Positions 18,656 to 27,578 are shown, counted from the stretch's first letter. The stretch: 64,000 nt of DNA from Spirosoma sp. (GCF_026391055.1 NZ_JAPLET010000022.1:1083648-1147647), one strand, 5' to 3'. Translations and numbers: made by a program. Notes: generated by a model from the letters alone, not told the origin.

Positions 18656-19702
18656 TTACCGGAACGGATCGCCGTACTTTGGGTCCTGGATGATGGCCGT
18701 ATCGGTTAGTGTGTTCAGGAAGGCGATCATGGCCGCCACATCCTGAGGAGGTACGCCATGCGCTGGTACAGGCTGAGGGCCGCTGAACATAGCATTTAAG
18801 TCAGTTATCGTTCCTGCGTGAAATAAAAACTTTCGGGTACCAATGTTCCGCAATGATCCGCTTTTAAAGCGGTTTTGACCATTGATGCCCGATTCGACTG
18901 GAAAGGCAAAACCCCCGGCGGGTGTCGATGTAATAAACATGGGGGGCGTGTGGCAACCCGCACAGGCAATACCCCCTCCTCCCGGACCCGGGTTGGGGGC
19001 GGTCAGAAAAATCTGCTCGCCACGCGCTTCGGCAGCTGTGAAGGCTTCCAAACCCTGTTTTACCCGGTCGTATTTTGATTGATAGGAAACGATGGACCGC
19101 TCAAACTGCGCCAGTGCTTTGGCAATCCGTACCGAGTCAATTACGGGACTGCCAAACGCTTTCTGAAATAAATCCGGATAGTAGGTCAATGACTTGACCC
19201 GGTTTTCGAGCTCGGTCAGCGTCAGGCCCATTTCCAGCGGATTCTGAATGGGCTGTAAGGCTTGTTTTTCGACAGTAGGCACGCGCTCATCCCAGAACAT
19301 TCGCCCCGATTTGTAAAAACGGATATTAAGTAACGACATTGAATTGCGTGTTGTACGGGCGTTGGCAAACCCTTTACTTAATGCCACGTCATCATCAAAA
19401 GCAGTGACTTGCTTGTGACAACTCCCGCAGCTAACCGTCCGATTCAGAGACAGGTTTTTATCATAAAATAGCACCCGTCCCAGCGTAGCGCCATCATTTG
19501 TTATTGGATTATTTGCCGGACTATTGTCTGTAGCCACCAGTGCCTGTTGAATATGCGCTGGTAGCTCAACCAGATAATTATACGAGACCAGTTCGGGCCG
19601 GGCAGAACCCGCAGACACGGCTGAGTCGAGAGGCTCACCTGGTTTAGCACAACTTTGCAGAATTAATAGCGATATGGCAAGAATGAAGCGTAGTTTTTTC
19701 AT
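18656..19702 (-). CDS. Di-haem cytochrome c peroxidase (MauG/CcpA family) lipoprotein
   Basis: A 348-residue periplasmic or membrane-anchored di-haem peroxidase. Starting at ATG 19702, the protein has a lipoprotein signal with lipobox LQSC (Cys18). Two haem c sites are present: CGSCH at 92-96 and CAGCH at 247-251. The region between them contains the family signature RNSMSLLNIRFYKSGRMFWDER. Members reduce H2O2 using electrons from small cytochromes, or in MauG-type enzymes modify proteins. It is single-standing; the next gene upstream is divergent. Confidence 0.93.
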   Translation of the reverse strand: MKKLRFILAISLLILQSCAKPGEPLDSAVSAGSARPELVSYNYLVELPAHIQQALVATDNSPANNPITNDGATLGRVLFYDKNLSLNRTVSCGSCHKQVTAFDDDVALSKGFANARTTRNSMSLLNIRFYKSGRMFWDERVPTVEKQALQPIQNPLEMGLTLTELENRVKSLTYYPDLFQKAFGSPVIDSVRIAKALAQFERSIVSYQSKYDRVKQGLEAFTAAEARGEQIFLTAPNPGPGGGGIACAGCHTPPMFITSTPAGGFAFPVESGINGQNRFKSGSLRNIGTRKFLFHAGTITDLNAMFSGPQPVPAHGVPPQDVAAMIAFLNTLTDTAIIQDPKYGDPFR

Positions 19703-19888
19703 GTAATATGGGTTTACATCCTTAAACGACATTCGTCTGAAAACCCTACGGCTTACTTTCCTTTATGCCCCAACTTATTGATTTATTACCTCAAGCAGGT
19801 GTATTTTTTAGGTGTAATCTCTTTCCCTACACCAATGAATATCAGCGCTTCGGCAACATCCTTCGCACCAGTTGCGTACCTGTCAGTG

Positions 19889-19896
19889 TAACTTTG
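19889..19896 (+). promoter_or_regulatory. -7 promoter box for the outer-membrane barrel gene
   Basis: TAACTTTG matches TAnnTTTG and lies 30 bp before the ATG at 19926. A TTG at 19872-19874 is upstream but spaced only 14 bp, shorter than usual. Confidence 0.5.
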
Positions 19897-19925
19897 TCTA
19901 GTTTCCTGTAAAACCATCATTACCA

Positions 19926-20837
19926 ATGAAACACATCTCGCTTCTTTCTTTTCTGGTCGCCTTATCCATGTGGGCGCAGGCACAGGAGGTTGTGATCGAT
20001 ACAACTTATTACGCCCCACCACCCGTTGTGCGTCGACGTGTCCTGATGGCTGATCCCGACCAGAACGTGAACACATCGAAAGCCCGTAGGCAAGCTGACA
20101 AGCGGCACGAATTACTCGAACAGCTCAATGAAGTCCAAACTTGGTACGTTGGAGCAGAAGGTGGCCTTCGCAGCGATGGCGGTATACTTAGTAACTCCCT
20201 CGACGGATTGGTGAGCACCCTTACCCAGACCAAAATAAACTGGGGCGTTTACCTTGGCTACACGTACCGAAACGGCTGGGCTTTTGAAACCGGTTATACG
20301 CAGTCGCCAACTCACCTGAATATCACAATTGCCAACGGCTCAAAACCGTTGGTTTTTAACTACCAGAATACCGGATTCGGCATTCCGTTCCGGATAAAAC
20401 GGCGAATCGGTCTGGGCTCCCGCGTAGCTAATGGCACCGGTTTCTGGCTCACGGCAGGAGCCTGGCTTGTCCCCAACGGCAGCGGCCAGATGGGTGAGTT
20501 TAGCCTGATTGGGTACACGTACCGGGGGCGGAACCGCTCCGATACGATTAGGTTGACCAATACAACAACCGTATCGAAGAGTATTACGGGGCTTGCGGAA
20601 CTGGGAGTAGAATATGCCGCCCGCTTATCTCCGCAACTCGAACTTGGGTTCTATATGCGTAAATACTGGGGCTTGGGTAATGCCCTCCGGTCTGACCTGG
20701 CTTATACCGTCAATAAAACGTCCTTACAAACTGCTACGGTCGTTGCAAATGGTACCGGCTGGGGATTTGGTGCGTCGTTACGGTATATCTACGGTCGGCA
20801 GTATGAAATGAAGAAATCGGCAAAACTAACCCGCTGA
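19926..20837 (+). CDS. Outer-membrane beta-barrel protein, hypothetical
   Basis: A 303-residue exported protein with a signal peptide (MKHISLLSFLVALSMWAQAQ). A short basic linker (about 30-65) is followed by alternating strands with aromatic ends, e.g. WYVGAEGGLRSDGG, INWGVYLGYTYRNGWAFETGY, FWLTAGAWLVPNG, GFGASLRYIYG. This pattern fits an 8-12-stranded outer-membrane barrel (OmpW/OmpA-barrel-like). No specific family is recognised. It is convergent with the M28 peptidase gene, with 20 bp between stops. Confidence 0.75.
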   Translation: MKHISLLSFLVALSMWAQAQEVVIDTTYYAPPPVVRRRVLMADPDQNVNTSKARRQADKRHELLEQLNEVQTWYVGAEGGLRSDGGILSNSLDGLVSTLTQTKINWGVYLGYTYRNGWAFETGYTQSPTHLNITIANGSKPLVFNYQNTGFGIPFRIKRRIGLGSRVANGTGFWLTAGAWLVPNGSGQMGEFSLIGYTYRGRNRSDTIRLTNTTTVSKSITGLAELGVEYAARLSPQLELGFYMRKYWGLGNALRSDLAYTVNKTSLQTATVVANGTGWGFGASLRYIYGRQYEMKKSAKLTR

Positions 20838-20857
20838 TTTTTACGGTTCACGAACAG

Positions 20858-22042
20858 CTAAACGTTTTCATCGTCGTTCACCCATTTCCGGACAACTGCT
20901 TCGGCAAGGTCGATAGCGGTGTAAACCGGCGTCGGGTCAACATGGGTCAGCGTATCGTTGAGCTGATGAATACGGGGCATTTGTCCTTTTTCATCCAGCG
21001 CACAGAGTGTCAGCACGGGAATTTTATTCCGGACGAACCAGACACTATCGAAGTCGGCGGTATGCAACTGCCCTACCTGCGCCCTGTCCCGGAAGGCTTC
21101 GGTTTTGAGCAATTGGCGGGCAATCCGGGTAGGCGCGTTATTATACCGGATCAGTTCGGCGGTGCCGGTTTGTTCCACAATGGTTAGTGTTCCGGCACCC
21201 AGCGTGTCGAAGTTTATGGCGAGCGTCTGCGCCCGATTCCAATTCTTTATATGGGTTCCCACGTACTGATAAGCGCCAATCATTCCCACCTCTTCGGCGC
21301 TTGTCAATACGACCTCAATGCTCATATCGGTTAACTTAGCCTGAATGAGCTGATCGGCGGTAGCGAGGGCGGCTGCAACACCCGTTGCATTATCGCTGGC
21401 ACCGTTGGTATATCCTTTAAGCCAATACCCCACGGTGCCAATTATCGCCTGTGCGACGAAATAGGCCATCAGACTATACCGCAGGTACGAAATATATGGC
21501 CGTCCAATTCCTGCGACTTCCAGCAATACCATTGCTCCCGCCAGCAACATAAGCCATAACGATACGATGAGCGATAACCGGAAGCGACCCTGTTGGTTCG
21601 GGCCATACAGCAGAGATACCGGCGCGGTATCGTAATGCGCCATCAGAATGACTTTTCGGGCTGTTGCCCCTGCGGCAGGCCAACGGCCAATTACGTTGTA
21701 GGCCGTATGCTGCACCGGAAACCGCGTGATGAATGAGTACCGCCAGTTGAAATAGAGCCACCCTAGCCAGATAAAGTACCAAACTAATCCGATAGCCACC
21801 CCCGTGACCGGAATTAACGCCAGTCCTGTCAACAACCCACCCATGAGCCAGTAAACAACAGTAGCATAGGTTTTTGGTGTTTCGAATGCCTGTTTCTCAA
21901 CCGAAACGCCCATCTCTGTCAGATAGCCCTCTAACAAACTGGCAGCTTTGGCTTCATTAGCGGTAGCGGCTCCCCGATGGGGCAAGGCCGTAAGTTCCTC
22001 CAATATTGTCTGAACCGACGGACGGCCCTGTGAACTTCTCAT
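20858..22042 (-). CDS. Membrane-embedded M28 family zinc peptidase
   Basis: A 394-residue M28-type metallopeptidase. Metal ligands and catalytic residues are visible: MAHYDT (His136, Asp138), GASDNATG (bridging Asp217), TSAEEVGM (catalytic Glu250, ligand Glu251) and a later TADFDSVW. Unusually, hydrophobic helices occur at about 62-80 and 83-99, and two more at about 156-178 and 188-207, between the HYD and the SDNATG motifs, so the peptidase fold is interrupted by membrane segments. It probably works as an aminopeptidase on short peptides at the inner membrane. The next gene upstream, GSIII, lies on the same strand. Confidence 0.85.
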   Translation of the reverse strand: MRSSQGRPSVQTILEELTALPHRGAATANEAKAASLLEGYLTEMGVSVEKQAFETPKTYATVVYWLMGGLLTGLALIPVTGVAIGLVWYFIWLGWLYFNWRYSFITRFPVQHTAYNVIGRWPAAGATARKVILMAHYDTAPVSLLYGPNQQGRFRLSLIVSLWLMLLAGAMVLLEVAGIGRPYISYLRYSLMAYFVAQAIIGTVGYWLKGYTNGASDNATGVAAALATADQLIQAKLTDMSIEVVLTSAEEVGMIGAYQYVGTHIKNWNRAQTLAINFDTLGAGTLTIVEQTGTAELIRYNNAPTRIARQLLKTEAFRDRAQVGQLHTADFDSVWFVRNKIPVLTLCALDEKGQMPRIHQLNDTLTHVDPTPVYTAIDLAEAVVRKWVNDDENV

Positions 22043-22083
22043 CAGTTAATTAATTTACGGGGATTCAATTTAACCTATTTACA

Positions 22084-22133
22084 AACATGGGGTTATTGGC
22101 CATTCCTGAAGATATGGCCAATAACCCCATGTT
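22084..22133 (-). terminator. Strong hairpin downstream of GSIII, probable terminator
   Basis: Perfect 20-bp arms (22084-22103 and 22114-22133) with a 10-nt loop, containing GGGGTTATTGGCCAT. It begins 18 bp after the GSIII stop on the minus strand. Only a weak T-rich tail (TTTGT) follows, so it may stabilise the 3' end or terminate inefficiently. Confidence 0.7.
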
Positions 22134-22150
22134 CATTCAAAGAAGATGGA

Positions 22151-24340
22151 TTACTTCACAAAAAGCAGTTCCCGGTATTTCACCAGCGGCCAGTCTTCAT
22201 CATCGACGACCTCTTCGAGTTTGTCCACTTCATACCGAATCAGATCGAAATGATCTTTTACCTCCGTCGCATAGAGTTTAGCGCGTTCGCTGGTATCGGT
22301 CACATTGTTCGCTTTCTTCCGCGACTCAATCATGGCTTCGACGCCTTTTTTAATCATGATAACACGGGTAGAGATTTCGCGCAAAATGTCCTTAATCGGC
22401 TCGGCTTCGGCGGTCATGCCCAATTCCACAAGATTCCGGGCTGTTTCGGCCAGTTTATTCTGGTATTTCAACGCGGTTGACACCACGTGGTTCATGGCCA
22501 GATCGCCCATCACCCGCGATTCTATCTGCACATTCTTGATATATTTCTCCAGCTCGATCTCGTAGCGTGACTCCACTTCGGCATGGTTCATAACGCCCGT
22601 CCGCTCGAACAGGGCCAGCGATTCGGGCTGAACAAACACACCCAGTGCTTCGGGCGATGATTTTATATTTGATAATCCCCGGCTGGCGGCTTCTTCTACC
22701 CACTCATCCGAGTAGCCGTTCCCTTCGAACAGAATCCGTTTAGAGTTGGCATAGTACTCTTTCAGGATGTCGACAATTGCCAGTTCTTTCTTCTCACCCC
22801 GTGCCAGACGCGCATCGAGATCAAATTTGAATTTATTGAGCTGATCGGCCACAATCGCATTTAAAACCGTCATGGTGGATGCGGAGTTAGCCGAACTTCC
22901 TACCGCCCGGAACTCAAATTTATTACCCGTAAAGGCAAACGGCGATGTTCGATTACGGTCAGTATTGTCGCGCATCAGGCTTGGAATCCGGTTTAGGCCC
23001 AGTTTGTAATACACATTATCGCCCTTGTTGACTGTTACTTCCGATTTGGTTTCCAGATCATTCAGGGTCTGCGTCAGGGCTTCACCCAGGAATACGGACA
23101 CAATGGCGGGCGGTGCTTCATTCGCCCCAAGGCGGTGCTCATTCCCGGCCGAGGCAATACTGGCCCGCAGTAAATCGGCATTGTCATGAACAGCCTTAAC
23201 CACATTGACCAGAAACGTCAGAAACCGAAGACTCTCTTTTGGTTTGGTGCTGGGAGCCAGCAGATTCACGCCGGTATTGGTCCCCATCGACCAGTTGTTG
23301 TGCTTACCGGAGCCGTTGACACCCGCGAATGGCTTTTCATGAAAAAGTACCTTTAGGTTATGCTTCGCAGCAATTTTCTCCATCAGGTCCATCAGAAGCG
23401 CGTTATGATCGACGGCCAGGTTGACCTCTTCAAACGTTGGCGCTACTTCAAACTGGCCCGGCGCTACCTCATTATGCCGGGTTCGGACCGGCATGCCCAG
23501 TTTCATGGATTCGAACTCAAAGTCGACCATAAACGCATTGACACGCGGAGGAATCGACCCAAAATAGTGGTCTTCCAGCTGTTGCCCACGGGCGGGTGCG
23601 TGCCCGAATACGGTGCGGCCCGCCAGCACTAGATCAGGCCGGGCATAGAACAACGCCCGGTCAACAACGAAATATTCCTGCTCAGGTCCCAGCGTTGGAG
23701 TTACTTTGGTAATGTTCCGGTCAAAATACTGACAAACGGCCGTGGCGGCTTTGTCCAGTGCATTCAGGGCTTTAAGGAGTGGCGTTTTATAATCCAGAGC
23801 CTCACCCGTATAGGAAATAAAGACAGAAGGAATACACAGGGTTTTACCCCCGGCCCCATTATCCATCAAAAACGCGGGCGACGAGGGGTCCCAGCCGGTA
23901 TAGCCTCGCGCTTCGAAGGTGTTGCGAAGACCGCCATTGGGGAACGACGATGCATCGGGCTCCTGCTGCACCAGAGCACTTCCTTTAAATTTCTCGACGG
24001 CTTTCCCTTCCATGGTGATGTCGAAGAAGGCATCGTGTTTTTCGGCGGTTTCACCCGTCAACGGCTGAAACCAGTGGGTATAGTGCGTCGCTCCTTTCGA
24101 CGTGGCCCACGATTTCATGGCTCCTGCTACCTCATCGGCAATATTTCTGTCTATCTGGCCATTCGTATTAATGGCTTCTGTAACTTTTAGATACGCTTCG
24201 GGCGACAGCAAGGCCCGCATCACTTCACTGCTAAAGGTGTAACTACCAAAAAAATCGCCGACGCGCTCAGTTGGTGCGGCTACCGGTACGGCATGGCGAC
24301 TCTGAGCAACTTCAAGAGCTTTGAAACGAAAATTAGACAT
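22151..24340 (-). CDS. glnN: Glutamine synthetase type III
   Basis: A 729-residue GSIII, the long glutamine synthetase family typical of Bacteroidota, converting glutamate, ATP and ammonia to glutamine in the cytoplasm. The protein starts MSNFRFKALEVAQSRHAV at ATG 24340; the longer ORF begins at an unlikely upstream codon inside the 5' region. Diagnostic stretches include ERVGDFFGSYTFSSEVM, LGPEQEYFVVDRALF, FAGVNGSGKHNNWSMGTNTG (ATP-binding/active-site loop) and FTGNKFEFRAVGSSAN. A well-formed promoter lies upstream. It is followed on the genome by a type II enzyme. Confidence 0.97.
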   Translation of the reverse strand: MSNFRFKALEVAQSRHAVPVAAPTERVGDFFGSYTFSSEVMRALLSPEAYLKVTEAINTNGQIDRNIADEVAGAMKSWATSKGATHYTHWFQPLTGETAEKHDAFFDITMEGKAVEKFKGSALVQQEPDASSFPNGGLRNTFEARGYTGWDPSSPAFLMDNGAGGKTLCIPSVFISYTGEALDYKTPLLKALNALDKAATAVCQYFDRNITKVTPTLGPEQEYFVVDRALFYARPDLVLAGRTVFGHAPARGQQLEDHYFGSIPPRVNAFMVDFEFESMKLGMPVRTRHNEVAPGQFEVAPTFEEVNLAVDHNALLMDLMEKIAAKHNLKVLFHEKPFAGVNGSGKHNNWSMGTNTGVNLLAPSTKPKESLRFLTFLVNVVKAVHDNADLLRASIASAGNEHRLGANEAPPAIVSVFLGEALTQTLNDLETKSEVTVNKGDNVYYKLGLNRIPSLMRDNTDRNRTSPFAFTGNKFEFRAVGSSANSASTMTVLNAIVADQLNKFKFDLDARLARGEKKELAIVDILKEYYANSKRILFEGNGYSDEWVEEAASRGLSNIKSSPEALGVFVQPESLALFERTGVMNHAEVESRYEIELEKYIKNVQIESRVMGDLAMNHVVSTALKYQNKLAETARNLVELGMTAEAEPIKDILREISTRVIMIKKGVEAMIESRKKANNVTDTSERAKLYATEVKDHFDLIRYEVDKLEEVVDDEDWPLVKYRELLFVK

Positions 24341-24376
24341 TGAAAAGGCTTTATGATTTAGGTTTAAAATTTTAGC

Positions 24377-24407
24377 CAAACATACACGCCTTATAAACAG
24401 ATTACAA
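24377..24407 (-). promoter_or_regulatory. Promoter of glnN (-33 TTG, -7 TATGTTTG)
   Basis: On the minus strand, TTG (24405-24407) and TATGTTTG (24377-24384) are separated by 20 bp, matching the Bacteroidota -33/-7 pattern. The box is about 37 bp before the ATG. Confidence 0.75.
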
Positions 24408-24415
24408 TGGAAACA

Positions 24416-24450
24416 ACAAAAAAGCCCGGCCATTCTGGTAGCCGGGCTTT
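24416..24450 (-). terminator. Rho-independent terminator of glnA
   Basis: Arms AAAGCCCGGC (24421-24430) and GCCGGGCTTT (24441-24450) with a 10-nt loop. On the minus strand the stem is followed by TTTTTTGTTG. It lies 18 bp after the glnA stop and just upstream of the glnN promoter. Confidence 0.92.
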
Positions 24451-24468
24451 GATATATATGGATTCTGA

Positions 24469-25503
24469 CTAAACTGTTTCCAGTACGTCAGCCGATTTAA
24501 CAGTTTTGATGATCACAGCGGCAACTTTGTAGGGATCAGCCGCCGAGTTTGGCCGACGATCTTCCAGCCAGCCTTTCCAGCCGCGCTCCACAGTGGCGAT
24601 GGGGATACGGATCGAAGCACCCCGGTCGGAGATACCGTACGAGAACTGATCGATCGACTGGGTTTCGTGTTTACCCGTCAGGCGCTGCTCGTTGTCTGCA
24701 CCGTAAACGGCGATGTGCGCTTTGATCACATCGGCTGGCGAGAACGAATTACAGATTTTATCGTAAACCTCTTTACTTCCCGATGTACGCAGGGCGGTAT
24801 TCGAGAAGTTAGCGTGCATACCCGAACCATTCCAGTCGGTAGCACCCAGTGGCTTACAATGCCAGTTGATAGAAATGCCGTATTTCTCACCGATGCGCTC
24901 CAGCAAATAGCGGGCTACCCAAATCTGGTCGCCAGCATCTTTAGCTCCTTTGGCAAAAATCTGGAACTCCCACTGACCCGTGGCTACTTCAGCATTGATA
25001 CCCTCTACATTCAAACCAGCTTCCAGACATACATCAAGGTGTTCTTCGATGATGTTCCGGCCATAGGCATTTTGAGCACCTACCGAGCAATAGTATGGAC
25101 CCTGCGGACGGGTTGGGAAACCTTCAGCCGGGAAGCCAAGTGGCTTGTCAATAGCCATATCCCACAGGAAGTACTCCTGCTCAAAGCCAAACCAGAAATC
25201 GTTGTCATCATCCTCAATTGTAGCACGGCCATTCGAAACGTGTGGCGTACCGTCGGCATTGAGAACTTCACACATCACGAGATAACCGTTCTTACGCTGT
25301 GGATCAGGGCAGATAAAAACCGGCTTCAACAGACAGTCGGAAGAACCGCCCTCAGCTTGTCCGGTTGATGAACCATCGAACGACCACATTGGGCAATCTT
25401 CGAGGCTACCCGAGAAATCAGCCTCAATTTTAGTTTTGGAACGTAAGCTTTGGGTGGGCTTGTAGCCGTCGAGCCAAATGTATTCTAACTTAGCCTTTGC
25501 CAT
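24469..25503 (-). CDS. glnA: Glutamine synthetase type II (eukaryote-like)
   Basis: A 344-residue glutamine synthetase of the short type II family, otherwise common in eukaryotes and some bacteria. Motifs: MWSFDGSSTGQAEGGSSD at residue ~40, GFEQEYFL, GINAEVATGQWEFQI (substrate/metal site), NGSGMHANFS and HETQSIDQFSYGISDRGASIRIP. It starts at ATG 25503 (an in-frame TTG lies 9 bp earlier). It performs the same reaction as the neighbouring GSIII. A -7 box TATATTTG lies upstream and a strong terminator follows, so it is transcribed on its own. Confidence 0.96.
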   Translation of the reverse strand: MAKAKLEYIWLDGYKPTQSLRSKTKIEADFSGSLEDCPMWSFDGSSTGQAEGGSSDCLLKPVFICPDPQRKNGYLVMCEVLNADGTPHVSNGRATIEDDDNDFWFGFEQEYFLWDMAIDKPLGFPAEGFPTRPQGPYYCSVGAQNAYGRNIIEEHLDVCLEAGLNVEGINAEVATGQWEFQIFAKGAKDAGDQIWVARYLLERIGEKYGISINWHCKPLGATDWNGSGMHANFSNTALRTSGSKEVYDKICNSFSPADVIKAHIAVYGADNEQRLTGKHETQSIDQFSYGISDRGASIRIPIATVERGWKGWLEDRRPNSAADPYKVAAVIIKTVKSADVLETV

Positions 25504-25552
25504 GATGTACAAGTGGATTAATTGAATAGGGGTTTTGTCACAATACTTTCAG

Positions 25553-25560
25553 CAAATATA
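25553..25560 (-). promoter_or_regulatory. -7 promoter box for glnA
   Basis: TATATTTG on the minus strand matches TAnnTTTG and lies 49 bp before the ATG. A -33 TTG at normal spacing is not seen; the T-rich upstream segment may replace it. Confidence 0.6.
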
Positions 25561-25713
25561 GTATCGGTTTACAATAAAAAATAAATGCCATTAGCGCCTT
25601 ATACCGTATTTCTTACTGATTTTATGGAATTATTATAATTAAAGTTTGTTCTGTACATTATTTCGCAACATTTGACCCTTTTTTTTATCAGTTTCTAATT
25701 TCAGCCAGCTATC

Positions 25714-25762
25714 AAAAAAAAGGCATGCCCAAACGCAAAGTTGCTTTGCGTTTGGGCATGCC
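25714..25762 (-). terminator. Rho-independent terminator of marC
   Basis: Perfect 19-bp arms (25722-25740 and 25744-25762, containing GCATGCCCAAACGCAAAG) closing a 3-nt loop. On the minus strand they are followed by a run of about eight T (to 25714). It lies 72 bp after the marC stop. Confidence 0.9.
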
Positions 25763-25834
25763 AGCTTAAAAAAATGGTAATATTCCTTAAATGTATCTTT
25801 TCAGCAACCGGAAGCCAGTTGTTGATAACAATCT

Positions 25835-26410
25835 TTATAATCCAGGTATCAAGTTGGTTTTGACGAGTTTGATGGCGATGGCCAGTAGAATAATCCCGAA
25901 TATCTTACGCAAGACCGCCAGCCCACCCGAGCCTAGGCGGGTTTCGAGCCAGCCCGATGATTTGAGCACGACATAAATCAGCACGAGGTTGAGCACAATC
26001 CCGATCACTATATTCAGCGTCTGGTACTCGGCCCGTAATGAAATGATAGTTGTCAGGGTACCTGCTCCGGCAATCAGTGGAAAGGCAATCGGAACAATGT
26101 GCGTAGCCCCTCCACTGGTTTCTTCGGACTTGAAAATGGTCCGCCCCAGAATCATTTCCAGCCCAATCAAAAAGATAATCAGTCCCCCCGCTACGGCAAA
26201 CGACTGAACATCGACGCCAAACAGTTTCAGAATCCTCTCCCCAACAAACAGAAAGGAGATCATCAACACACCCGAAGCAAACGTAGCTCGCTCCGATTCT
26301 ATTTTACCGGCTTTTTTACGCAGGTCAATAATGACTGGCAACGACCCGACAACGTCGATGACGGAAAAGAGAATGAGCGTGACCGAAGCAATTTCTTTAA
26401 AACTTAACAT
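25835..26410 (-). CDS. MarC/UPF0056 family integral membrane protein
   Basis: A 191-residue protein with six hydrophobic helices. The family motifs are visible: TLILFSVIDVVGSLPVI in helix 1, AVAGGLIIFLIGLEMI in helix 3 and HIVPIAFPLIAGAGTLTTII in helix 4, where the conserved P-L-x-x-GAG pattern of MarC/SNARE-associated-type permeases lies. The function of MarC is not established; an early link to multiple antibiotic resistance in E. coli was not upheld. It has its own terminator. Confidence 0.92.
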   Translation of the reverse strand: MLSFKEIASVTLILFSVIDVVGSLPVIIDLRKKAGKIESERATFASGVLMISFLFVGERILKLFGVDVQSFAVAGGLIIFLIGLEMILGRTIFKSEETSGGATHIVPIAFPLIAGAGTLTTIISLRAEYQTLNIVIGIVLNLVLIYVVLKSSGWLETRLGSGGLAVLRKIFGIILLAIAIKLVKTNLIPGL

Positions 26411-26421
26411 GGCAGGACAGA

Positions 26422-26479
26422 AACAGGCTGTTTGTTATGCGTCTACTCAATAAGCGGCTACTTAGCCGCTGCGCCTGTT
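26422..26479 (-). terminator. Hairpin pair downstream of the SerC-like aminotransferase
   Basis: Inner stem AGCGGCTA / TAGCCGCT (26453-26460, 26463-26470) is enclosed by outer arms AACAGGC / GCCTGTT (26422-26428, 26473-26479). It fills the gap between the aminotransferase stop and marC. There is no T-run, so its role as a terminator is uncertain. Confidence 0.45.
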
Positions 26480-26485
26480 CATGCC

Positions 26486-27496
26486 TTAGTATGACCGAAG
26501 AAACTGCGTTAAGGTTCCAATCTCCTCGTCTGTTATAGCCGGGAAGTTGGCGATTCGGAAGGTTGTGCTCTTCCAGTCGCCGTAACCGTTGCCCAGTGTA
26601 ATGCCCTTATGCTGAGCCGCTTTTTTTACGTTAGCCACTTCCTGCTCATCGCCCTGCACCGCAATAACGGTGTCAGACCGGGTGGCGGGGTCGTTGATAA
26701 GAAGGCGGAATGGCGTAGACGACATCTCCTTCTCAAAAAACGTGTACCAGTCAGCAGCCCGCCTTTTTGTGATCCCATCCACGAGACCAATAGGTGGTAT
26801 TTGCTGCAACACCCGCATCAGCATATAGATGCCTAAGCCGTTAGGTGTATAGGGCGTTTGAAATTTCGAGAAATTCTCGTGAATAAACAGGAGACTATTG
26901 TAATGAGCGCTCTCCCCTATTTCTTCGGCCTGTTTCAGGGCGGCTGGCGAGTAAACAAGCACCGCCAGACCCGCCGGAAGCCCAAAACATTTCTGAACGG
27001 AGGCAAACCAGACATCGGCCAGCGACCAGTCGAACTTAACCCCTGCCATGGACGAAACGGCGTCGACTGCAATCAGGGCCGAAAAGTCCCGCCGAAACTG
27101 GGCCAGTGTCTCCATGCTGACCTGCGTACCGTTAGATGTCTCGTTCTGCACAATACACAGCACATCGGCGTCACTTAAACTGATCGGAGGTTTTATCTTG
27201 TAGGCGTATTCAGCCCATTTTTTGCCAAAGGCCCCATTGTAAGGGTGCAGGCTAGATACGGCCGTGAGCGACTGAGCTACAATTTCCCAGCATTCCGTTG
27301 CCGACGATACCAGTGCAATGTGATAATCGGCCGGGATATCGAGTTTTTCATGGAGCAGCCTGACGGTCTCTTTCACAATATCCATAAACCCGGCACTACG
27401 GTGGTTCAGGCTTACAATGCCCTGACGCACCGCATCAGCAGCATAATCGGCAACCTGCGGGTAAACTTTCGACGGACCGGGGTAGAAGGTGATCAT
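26486..27496 (-). CDS. Class V aminotransferase, SerC-like
   Basis: A 336-residue PLP enzyme of the class V aminotransferase fold. Key residues: Asp145 in AVDAVSSMAG (pyridine-N contact) and the PLP lysine Lys169 in FASVQKCFGLPAGL. The start MITFYPGPSKVYP resembles phosphoserine aminotransferase and alanine-glyoxylate aminotransferase N-termini. NHRSAGFMDIVKE supports the phosphoserine aminotransferase-like group, but it is shorter than SerC (~360). Likely a serine-pathway or related aminotransferase; the substrate is not certain. It is followed upstream by a palindromic element and aroQ. Confidence 0.85.
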   Translation of the reverse strand: MITFYPGPSKVYPQVADYAADAVRQGIVSLNHRSAGFMDIVKETVRLLHEKLDIPADYHIALVSSATECWEIVAQSLTAVSSLHPYNGAFGKKWAEYAYKIKPPISLSDADVLCIVQNETSNGTQVSMETLAQFRRDFSALIAVDAVSSMAGVKFDWSLADVWFASVQKCFGLPAGLAVLVYSPAALKQAEEIGESAHYNSLLFIHENFSKFQTPYTPNGLGIYMLMRVLQQIPPIGLVDGITKRRAADWYTFFEKEMSSTPFRLLINDPATRSDTVIAVQGDEQEVANVKKAAQHKGITLGNGYGDWKSTTFRIANFPAITDEEIGTLTQFLRSY

Positions 27497-27500
27497 GATG

Positions 27501-27578
27501 ATGTAAGATGTAGGGGTATAGGATGTAGGGTATTAGTATCTGCAAAAAATATATCCTACATCATACTTCATACTTCAG
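27501..27578. repeat. Intergenic imperfect palindrome B (7-bp word type)
   Basis: Arms GATGTAGGGTAT (27522-27533) and ATATCCTACATC (27551-27562) pair at 11 of 12 positions. The left side repeats GATGTAG-type heptamers, and the right side reads ATCCTAC, ATCATAC, TTCATAC. The right arm runs into the 3' end of aroQ and encodes its last residues KYEV and its stop codon. Confidence 0.75.

Larger units (their letters stand above)
25504..25834. other. Intergenic region upstream of glnA (331 bp)
   Basis: AT-rich stretch between marC and glnA, both on the minus strand. It holds the marC terminator (25714-25762) at its right part and the glnA -7 box (25553-25560) near its left end. The AT-rich middle (25575-25700) could hold regulator sites, but no clear palindrome is visible there. 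No ORF of note. Confidence 0.6.
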
